17,813 nucleotides of DNA from Allomyces macrogynus ATCC 38327. Taxonomy: Eukaryota; Blastocladiomycota; Blastocladiomycetes; Blastocladiales; Blastocladiaceae. The position numbers were made by a program, and so were the translations under genes. Location of the stretch: contig GG745349.1 of the NCBI GenBank assembly GCA_000151295.1, positions 887,120 to 904,932 on the forward strand, read 5' to 3'. Shown piece by piece: positions 1 through 7,499 of the stretch (positions within the stretch are counted from its first letter, which is position 1; each line of letters begins with the position of its first letter). The notes under the pieces were generated by a model. That model was not told the DNA's origin. It did not search any database and saw only the letters and a program-made list of their open reading frames with translations.

Positions 1-37
1 ACCACCACAGCACCGACCACCAACCAACGAACCGACC

Positions 38-452
38 ATGGCCCTCCTCGCCTCGCTCAACCGCGGCCGCCCCGCTGCCCGGTATGCATCGACACCTGGA
101 TCCGCACGCGAACGACTCTCAATCCGTTGGCCGTGCACAATGAGCTGACCTGATGACGACGGCCGCCTACTTTCTCCAAAGTCGCACCCTCGGTGCTTTC
201 TTCCAGCGCACGCCCGAGCTCCTCCCGCTGGCCGCGGCCGTGTCGTTCGGCTGCATCTGTGAGTGACGGTTCACCTTCAGTCGCGTTAACGCGGAGCCAT
301 TTCCCTTGAGCTGACCATTACAACGTTCGCGATTCGTAGACGGCATCTACAAGATGGTTGACAAGACGACGACCGACCCGCACCTGCGCAAGCGCGGCGT
401 CGAGGGTCTGCCGGACCCGAACGCGTGGAAGGCACGCGTGCGCGTCGAGTAA
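38..452 (+). CDS. Small predicted mitochondrial membrane protein, possibly NDUFA4/B12D-like (3 exons)
   Basis: Exons are 38-81, 182-258 and 340-452, giving about 78 residues. Intron 1 (82-181) starts GTATGC and ends AAAG; intron 2 (259-339) starts GTGAGT and ends GTAG. Both carry CTGAC (145-149 and 311-315), and splicing keeps one frame to a TAA at 450-452. The product starts MALLASLNRGRPAARR, an Arg-rich stretch without acidic residues that suits a mitochondrial presequence. A short membrane-like segment follows (PELLPLAAAVSFGCIYGIY), then a polar tail with DPHLRKRG and PDPNAW. A 'PELLPL' entry into one helix followed by a short tail resembles NDUFA4/B12D proteins of respiratory complexes, but the match is weak. 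The gene model is well supported by the splice signals; the family call is not. It converges on SelO, whose stop lies 422 nt away. Confidence 0.68.
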
Positions 453-874
453 AAATCGTGGACGACGCGTTGCACTGCTTGGTCGCCGAGTTCTCGTGGA
501 ATACCTCAACCGCGTGCCGCGTGCGTCGGCACGCCGGGTCGTGGCCGTTGCGTCGCGGACCAGAGTCGTTTTGTAAATACAGTTGATATGCCACTTTCTC
601 TTTTTGCCCGCACAAATTCGGCGGTTCAGCATCTGATTCGTCAGTCAAACCTCGCCGCGGCTCCACGAACCTCCAATCATCGTCGACCGACAGTGACTGG
701 ACGATGGGCTCTCGCCGTGACGAGCCCTGGACACTGACACTGAATCTGAATCTGAGTCTGAGTCCCTCTCGAACTCTTCCGCGCGGCCAAGTCTCTGCAA
801 GTGGTCTTACATTCAAACAATGGCGATCCTCATCCGCACTCTCCGCGTGCTCGCGACACGCTCTCGACACGCGC
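453..874. other. Spacer between two convergent genes
   Basis: This is the 3' flank of both the small gene on the left and SelO on the right. It must hold both polyadenylation regions, although I see no clear AATAAA on either strand. Open frames here have codon use unlike the neighbouring genes and look like chance. The only structure is the short hexamer repeat at 731-764. Confidence 0.6.
731..764. repeat. Short hexamer repeat (CTGAAT/CTGAGT)
   Basis: About five tandem, slightly varied copies of a 6-nt unit (CTGACA, CTGAAT, CTGAAT, CTGAGT, CTGAGT) lie in the spacer beyond the SelO stop. This is a simple-sequence repeat with no evident function. Confidence 0.7.
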
Positions 875-3114
875 TCAACTACTGCACGAACACACCAACC
901 CGACCCCCCACGCCGGCGGCTCCCTGGCCCACTCCTCCCACCACCCGACGGCGCCATACTTCTCCGCGCCCCGCGGCACATCCGCAAACGGGTCCGTCAT
1001 GACCGCGAGCGCTTTGGCGACGGCCTCGTACTCCCCCTTCTCGGCCGCCTCGATCGTCGCCTGCGCAATCCACTGCCGCAAGACAAATTTCGGGTTGACC
1101 CTCTTCATCCTCTCAACGCGTTCCTCGGCAGTCCCCGGCTCGCACGCGACGCGGGCCGCGTAAGTTGCGCGCCACGCTTGCCATTGCGGGACGAGGTCGT
1201 CTGCGTGCGTGTCGCGCGTCGCACCGTCGAGCAGGTCGGCGGCCGGGGTGCCGGGTTTCGGCAGGCCGCACGTGAGCGGGTCCTTGGGGGCGAAAAAGGG
1301 CGCGAGCGGGTCGGTGTCGGCGGACGGGTCGGTGGTGGAGAGCGTGCGGAAGAAGACGGTGTAGTCGGCCTTGGCGGCCTCGAGGAGCGCGAGGAGCGGT
1401 TGGATGAGCTGCGCGTGGGTCGTCGGGCTCGGCGGTTGTCAGGCCGAGTTTCTGTCGAGTGAGACCAGGTGGGTCAGCAAATGCATCGCGTCAAAGAGCC
1501 AGCAGAGAACCACACCTTGCGCATCCCGTCCTGGAAATACGTGTCGTACAAGTCCTCGTACGGTGTCACCGCATCCACGACCGCCTGCTTGCCCTGCTCG
1601 ATAAACTTGGCACGCTCCTCGTCCGACTCGACTGATGTCATGGCCGCAATCTCATCCAGCGACTGGCCCGCGACCTGTCGCCCGACTATCTCCACGAGCG
1701 CGTTCGCCAACTTGGCCAAATTCCACAGCCCGACGGCACGCTGATTGCGCAACGAGTACCGACCTGTATGATCGCTGTGGTTCACCGGATGGTCCGGGTC
1801 GTACGCGTCCAAGAACCCAAAGGGCCCAAAATCAATCGTGAGTCCGAGCAGCGACATGTTATCCGTGTTGAGCACGCCGTGCTCCCACGCGACCAGATCC
1901 CAGAGCGCGACCAACTTCGCCGTGCGGTCGGCGACGTCCGCGAGCATGCCCGCGACTTGGCCCTGCGCGGCCGGGAAGTGCTGGTCGAGCGCGAACCGCG
2001 CGACCTGCGCCATGTGCACGACGTCCCCGCGCATCGCAAAAACGTCAAACGACCCGAACCGCAGCCACGACGGCGCCGCGCGCGCGACCACGGCCCCCGG
2101 CTCGAGTTTCTCGCGCACGACCGGCTGGCCTGTGGCGATGAGCGACACCGCGCGCGACGTCGGGATGCCCAGTGCGGCGAAATGCTCCGAGCACAAGAAC
2201 TCGCGAATCGAGGACCGCAACACGGCAAACCCGTCGCCGAACCGCGAGTAGGGCGTGTTGCCTGCGCCTTTGAGCTGCAGTTCCCACGTTTCGCCGGCGG
2301 CGTTGCGGTACTCGCCGAGGGAGATGGCGCGGCCGTCGCCGAGCTGGCCCGCGAAAGAACCAAATTGGAATCCGGCGTAGCAGTGCGCCCACGGTTGTGC
2401 GCCGGGCGGTACGGTAAAGCCGGAAAGGTACGCGACGAGCCGGTCGCGGTCGGCGGCGGGCCAGGTGGCGAGGTGCGCGTCGGCGTCGTCGGCGAGGAGG
2501 TCGAACAGGCGCAGGGCCGACGGTGCGACGCAGACTACGAAAGGATGATGATCAGACACGGCATCACCACACAGACGCAGACGCGGGTTTCCATCGAACG
2601 TACCGAGTTTCGGGTCGGGCGGCACTTCGGGCACGACAAAACTGTAGGCCGCGTCCTTGACTTGCCGCGGCGTGCGCATCGCAGGTTCGGGCGTCGTCTC
2701 GACCGACGGCGTCAGGGCGTCGCGCGGAAGTCGCGAAATGTACTCGAACGCATTGATTTTCCAGTCGCGCATCGCGGGCGAGAGCGCGTCGTCGGGCGGC
2801 ACGACAAACGTGGTTTCGGGCACCTGCACCGACTCGGGGTCGAACACGTCCATGCTGGCAGAACTGGTCGTGATCGAGCGGCGTGAAGAAGGACCGAACG
2901 CGGTGGTCTGGTATTTATGGAGCGGCAGGGCACGGAACTGGCGCCACGACGCGGTCGAGAGGGGCTGGCAGAGGCGTGCGGCAGGGGACGATGCGTTGAC
3001 CGCGGAGCACGGCGCCAAGAGTCTTGCGGCCCGGGTCGCGGATGAGAGGGGAAGCTGCTGCACGAGGGCCGAGCGGTTGGCGGCGGCGGAGCGGGCGAGC
3101 GCGTATGGAAGCAT
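875..3114 (-). CDS. SELO: SelO/YdiU (UPF0061) family pseudokinase, protein AMPylase, mitochondrial
   Basis: SelO proteins are flipped-orientation pseudokinases that transfer AMP to protein hydroxyl groups; the eukaryotic form is mitochondrial. Exon 1 is 1516-3114 and exon 2 is 875-1451. The 64-nt intron (1452-1515) has donor GTGTGG, acceptor CGACAG and a CTGAC branch site. Visible core motifs are QLKGAGNTPYSR (Lys about residue 282), HGVLNTDNMS (Asp about 418) and IDFGPFGFLD (Asp about 428). The C-terminus has RVNPKFVLRQWIAQ and ends CSCSS, with Cys three residues from the end where vertebrate SelO has selenocysteine. I chose the Met at 3114 because residues 1-87 then contain no Asp or Glu and many Arg, as in a mitochondrial presequence; in-frame Mets at 3299 and 3684 are alternatives. 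Exon 2 needs one base removed near 1417-1419 to stay in frame (see findings). Length is about 724 residues, against roughly 670 in human and 480 in bacteria. Confidence 0.92.
1452..1515 (-). other. SelO intron
   Basis: Read on the minus strand it runs from GTGTGG to CGACAG with CTGAC at 1473-1477. Splicing joins ...GMRK to KLGL..., which are adjacent in SelO proteins generally. The join supports this acceptor over the alternative AG at 1409-1410. Confidence 0.8.
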
Positions 3115-3729
3115 GACACGGCTCCGTGCGGCCGCCGGAGAAAGATCGGGAGCGGGAGGTCCGGTAAAGCGTGCGCTGGGATTACTATGCGGTAGGTCGC
3201 GCACGGCAAACGCGGGGGTAGCGGCCGCCGCGATGGCGGCAACGTCGTCGTGGAATAGGGATGGGTGAGCACGACGCGAGCGGGTTGCTGAGGTGATCAT
3301 TCGGCCACCAGGCACTTGCTCTTTGAGAAGGCCATGACGTGGATGCGTGTCACAGACCTCTCCATGATTCTTGGTGTTGGCTCGAGCTGCTTTGCACTCG
3401 GAGCACCCGGGCTCGTTCTCAACAGCAATCGACTTGTCCACGCTCATATCGACGTCAAAAGCTCTCCCATAATCTCCATATGCCCCTCGCGCCAACAGGT
3501 TGGCGGCTCGCCACAACAAGACCGGATCAAATATCGTATAGTGAACACTATCGGGTGGAGAAGGAGGGGGCAGCTGCTCGTGAATGACTTCCGGCGAAAG
3601 GAAAAGGAGAACGCGCCCTCGGGGCGCGGTGGTGGCTGTAGGTGATCGAAATACAAAGCAAACAGGAATGCAATTACGCGGCAATGAACCAACTCCAAAG
3701 CCTTAACTATCCCACTCCAATCTCGCAAA
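3115..3729. other. Spacer upstream of SelO and downstream of the DUF4246 gene
   Basis: The minus-strand SelO frame stays open here to 3684 but loses GC-rich third positions, and its translation shows no conserved feature. I read it as SelO 5' leader and promoter plus the 3' end of the next gene. A longer SelO N-terminus starting at 3299 cannot be excluded. Confidence 0.5.
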
Positions 3730-5545
3730 CTAATGCTCGCAGAGGTTGTACGTCGCCCCCGAGTACGCCAATTCCTCGATTTCGTCGACTGCCAACGTGC
3801 GCTCGTCCATCAGCTCAAGCCGCAGCTCCTTGGCCTCGTCGAGCGACATGGCCCCGTCAATCTTCTTGACGACCTCATCAATCATTTCACGCGGCAGCTG
3901 CTGCCCCGCGGCGAGCGGAAATTGCCCGTCCTTCGCCCACGCGTCAGCAATCCAGTCGGCCTGCTGCGGCGGCACGCGCGACGTCGAGACTACCTCCTCG
4001 CCAATCGGCGAGCTCGGATCAACCAGGAAGAAGGCCACAATCTTGCGATGGCCCTCGCGCGACTTGTCAGCCAGCTCAAACGGCGCGACGTGGTGCTGGT
4101 ACATGTTCGGGAATGCGACCATGCGCCCTTGGCGCGCCGAAATGTGGCCCCACGGCTGCACGAGCGGGCCGTCGCGGTAGAGCCCATAGGCAAACGAGAT
4201 GCCGCGGTCGTCCGACTGGTCGTACTCGGGCGGCTTGACACCCGTGCGGAACTCGAGGTGCGACTCGGTGATGTTTTCAACGTCGTAGTAGTAGAGCGCC
4301 GTCGCCACAATCGCCTCGCTGAGCATGCCCTCGATATGCCACGACCCGCCCGGGTAGGTCGGATTCTCCGGACTCAGGTGGATGTTGGCCAGCTTGGTGA
4401 TCACCTTGAGTGTGCGCCCGCGCAGCGAGTAGGGCGTAAACGAGTGGCCGGCCACATCAAACTCGTCGGCCGGGTCCGGGAGGTTCGGAATGCGGTTCTC
4501 GTACCAGTCGTCCCACGTCGCGTATGTGTTGTTCTCCGTGTCGTCCTCGTCGTAGCTGTCGTACCAATCGTACGGGTCCGGGTTGATGCGCACGGGCGTC
4601 GGCGTGGCCACTTGGCCGAGCACGCGCTCCAGCAGGGGAAGCGCGCACTCGAAGACGCGCACGAGCGTCGGGTAGAGCGCCGCGTGCCGCTCGGGATGCA
4701 AGTTGTTAATATACGACTGGATCGTGACTTTGCCCTCGCCGTTGACGGCAAAGTCGGATGGCAGCCACTGGAACTGTTCCGACAGGAACATGTACTGGCG
4801 GAAAATCTTGTCGGTGTAGCTGCCTGCCGGTTTGGGCGCCCCACCGCTGATGAACTTGCGCCAGTCGTCGAGGTTGGGCATGGGCGCGTCGAGCACGCGC
4901 GTGCGCCCGTAGACGAGCGGGTAGAGCGACGGGTGCACGAGATCAAGCACCTGGTTGTTGCTGCGCGGGTGCCAGTCCTTGCAATGGTCCGGCACGTTTT
5001 CGAGCAGGTCGTGCACTTGCTGCACGAGCGCCGCCAGCAAGTCCTTGGGCACGGCTTCGTCGAGCGCAAACACGCCGTCGGTACCCGCCAGCATCGGCTG
5101 GTGTTCGGCCTCCCAGTCGAGTTCGCTTGAGCACGTAGGGCAAAAGTCGGGCGTCGGGGCATGGGGCCCCTTTCAAGACACGATCGCGCTGGTCGTCCGT
5201 CGTTCATGGCCTTCGTCGTCGTCGTCGTCGGCATCGTCATCGGCCCTCATCGTCGCTGCCCACGCGACGGAACCGACCGACCACGGGCACAGGCCATGAC
5301 GTGGCCGCAGCGGCCTCCTTCATTTCGGCCGTGAGCTTGGCGCGAATCTCGGCGTCGCGCCACTTGCACGCCCAGTTCGGTTTGTCGCGTACGGCGTTGA
5401 GGAGCGCACACATGCGCTGCTCGCGCCGCGTACGCGCGTAGTACTCGGCGCATTCGCCGCCATCGTCGTCGATGCGGTTGACAAACGGGAGCGGCAGCGG
5501 CTTGGTCCGTGCCGTGGGGGAGCTGGTGGTCGACGACTGGGACAT
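3730..5545 (-). CDS. DUF4246 family protein, 2OG/Fe(II)-oxygenase-like
   Basis: Two exons, about 573 residues. Exon 1 (5264-5545) starts MSQSSTTSS and carries the family's N-terminal pattern: LPLPFVNRIDDDGG, then RREQRMCALLNAVRDKPNW. Exon 2 (3730-5169) holds the large body: DWHPRSNNQVLDLVHPSLYPLVYG, SWHIEGMLSEAIVATALYYY, MVAFPNMYQHHVAPFEL and HRKIVAFFLVDP, all typical of DUF4246 (mostly fungal, function unknown). His372-x-Glu374, His453 or His454 and Arg469 are spaced like the metal and 2-oxoglutarate ligands of a double-stranded beta-helix oxygenase; that is inference. The intron model 5170-5263 (donor GTGGGC, acceptor GAAAG) keeps frame but lacks a clear branch site. An acceptor at 5126-5127 is an alternative, which would drop a CPTC motif. 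Met5094 would be the start if exon 1 were ignored, but exon 1 matches the family well. Confidence 0.87.
5213..5230. repeat. Trinucleotide (TCG)n run inside the DUF4246 intron
   Basis: Six consecutive TCG/CGA trinucleotides lie in the predicted intron of the DUF4246 gene, so they are probably not translated. Confidence 0.75.
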
Positions 5546-6145
5546 GGCGACGGCAGGTTTCCTGAGCGGTGTCGGGCGGGCAAGAGAGAGCCTGCAAGTG
5601 TGCGCCGTGCGATCAGTTGTGGGCGCGCCGGAAGCGAGGATTTGCAGGCAACGGGCACTTGGTTGAGAGGACAGCGGCGGGGCTTTATGGATGGGAACAG
5701 GGGCGCGACTCACTGGCAAAAGGAGATCTTGGCATCAATGCCAGCGTTTCCACTCTTGCCCAGGCTGTCGCTCCAAAACGCGTGACTCACTTTTGATTCC
5801 GCTTCTTGTCCAAACACCGCCCACCGGCGTTGGCTCCTTCGATTGAGCAACGGGCCCATGACGTGGACGCCTGCCACAAGGGTCCGACCGCAGATTTCGT
5901 CGACTTTCGTACTGTCGCACACCGGCGCTTCCCATTGTCGAGCACCTTTCGGGCCACAATCAGGCTCCACAACCTCACGACGGATTATTCTTGGTGGACT
6001 AGCTGCAAATAACATGGTTCTCCACGCCCTGCTGGGCGCCGTGCTCGACCCGGCCGTCCTTGTTGGTGTGCTCGTACAGGCTACCAGTGCCGTCGTGTTC
6101 CGGTCAGCAGTCGCCCGTACCCACACCGGCACCCGCGCCAGCATT
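5546..6145. other. Divergent promoter region between the DUF4246 and RBR genes
   Basis: The two genes are transcribed away from each other, so both promoters should lie here. The plus-strand frame of the RBR gene is open from 5843, but residues before Met6146 show no domain and codon use is poorer. No TATA box, repeat or RNA gene stands out. Confidence 0.55.
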
Positions 6146-7499
6146 ATGAAAAGAATCAAGGGGCCTCGAAAAATATCATCAAATCATCAAAGCTCTGACA
6201 ATTCCTGTGATGCACCAGCAGCGACTTGCGCTCGGACCAGCCCATCAACTCTCGACGGCCCGTCCCCACCACCACCGCCGACCGTGGCCGTGCATCGCCA
6301 TGCCCGGTGCATCGTTTGCAATAATGAGGTGGCGCTGCTCGCACCGGGTCTCGATGCAGTCGTCCCGCCACCAGCACCCAATGTATCACCATCGCCGGCC
6401 AAGAAACGACGTCTCTCGAACAGCGCAGCCGCACCAGTCGCGCCCACCCTCGAGATTGGCGTCGTGTTCCCGCCCTGCAGCCACGAGTACTACGCGCCGT
6501 GCCTGTTGCAATGGCTCTCCACCACCGTTGCCGACCGCACGTTCCAGTTTCCGACCAAGTGCGCGCACGATGCGTGTTCCGCGACTCTGTCTGCAGTTCA
6601 CGCCGAGTCGCTGCTCACCGACCCGGCGTACCTCGATCTGCGCGACAAGTACAGCGCGCGCGCTCTCGAGCTCGAAGGCCGCGTCGTGACCTGCCCTCAG
6701 CCCAACTGCAGCGCGACCATTGTCTTGCCTGACCAGTCGCTGTGCGACCCGGCCACGGCCGACCCGTCGATTCTTTGCGCGGCGTGCAACTCGATCATGT
6801 GTGTCCGGTGCGACGTGCCCGACCACTGGCCAACGCCGTGCACTGATGTCAAGGGCAAGGCCCAGAGCAGGAACGACTTGCTAATGCTGCTCTTGGCCAT
6901 GGAGAACAAGTGGCCGCATTGCCCGAATTGCCAGGCCATTGTCGAGCGCCGTGACGGGTGCAACTATATCAAGTGCCTGTGCGGCACAGGGGTTCGTCCT
7001 TCACCCTCGTCCTTCTCTCGTTGCGCGGACGCGTGTAACCGACTGACCACTTGTTTTTCTTTCGGTGCGATAGTTTTGTTTCAAATGCGGCGTGCCGTAC
7101 CGCGACAACGTGCGCACCACTCTCCACCGGCACGGCCAGCCTGGGTGCACGTGTGGGCTCTTCAACTTCCGCCCGGCCCTTGCCGCGCCATTGCTCCAAC
7201 CCGGTGCAGTTCCTGCACGACCAGCTCGTCCTCCTCCTCGCCGGCCGGCCCCCAAAGGCTCTCCCGATCGTGATACTCCTCGTCACAGCGAGGTTCGCCG
7301 CCGCATGCTTCCAGCTTTTGCCCGCGAGGTGCGTAACGGCCTGCGAAACCACTACAAGAATGGCCGATACCTTCGCCAACGCGTCTTGGATCTGATTCGC
7401 GGTGAGGTACCACGGCATCATGCCCCACTGCGCTTTGGTCGCCCTGTACCCGGTCCCGCGTGGCCCTGTACGCGAGCACCTGATCGTACCACAGCTTGA
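6146..7499 (+). CDS. RBR-type (RING1-IBR-RING2) E3 ubiquitin ligase
   Basis: RBR ligases take ubiquitin from an E2 onto a RING2 cysteine and pass it to the substrate. Exon 1 is 6146-6991 and exon 2 is 7074-7499. The 82-nt intron starts GTTCGT, has CTGAC at 7043-7047 and ends ATAG. It splits RING2 between CLCGTG and FCFKCG, which are contiguous in other RBR proteins. RING1 spans about residues 55-135 (CIVC, then CSHEYYAPC, then KCAHDAC). IBR starts near Cys183 (TCPQPNC, CAAC, CVRC, H..C). RING2 starts at Cys259 (CPNC), with the likely catalytic Cys272 in DGCNYIKC. A 52-residue insert inside RING1 contains a basic PAKKRRL stretch. The start at 6146 (MKRIKG) is the last Met before RING1; 5843 is also in frame. 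The tail after about 7210 is low-complexity and overlaps the ankyrin gene on the other strand, so the true stop is uncertain. Confidence 0.88.

Noticed and set aside
704..1462. 252-residue plus-strand open frame
   Set aside because: It lies opposite SelO exon 2, whose minus frame matches the SelO C-terminus; the plus translation is Arg/Gly-rich noise.
1768..2886. 372-residue open frame on the plus strand
   Set aside because: It is the antisense of SelO exon 1; it is Arg/Val-rich with no motif and is explained by the GC-rich codon use of the real gene.
3733..5130. 465-residue open frame on the plus strand
   Set aside because: It is an exact shadow of the DUF4246 second exon, with VVVVRV/RRR-rich composition and no domain.
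5213..5245. Poly-Asp/Ser coding tract
   Set aside because: The TCG run falls in the predicted DUF4246 intron and past an in-frame stop (5237-5239), so it is probably untranslated.
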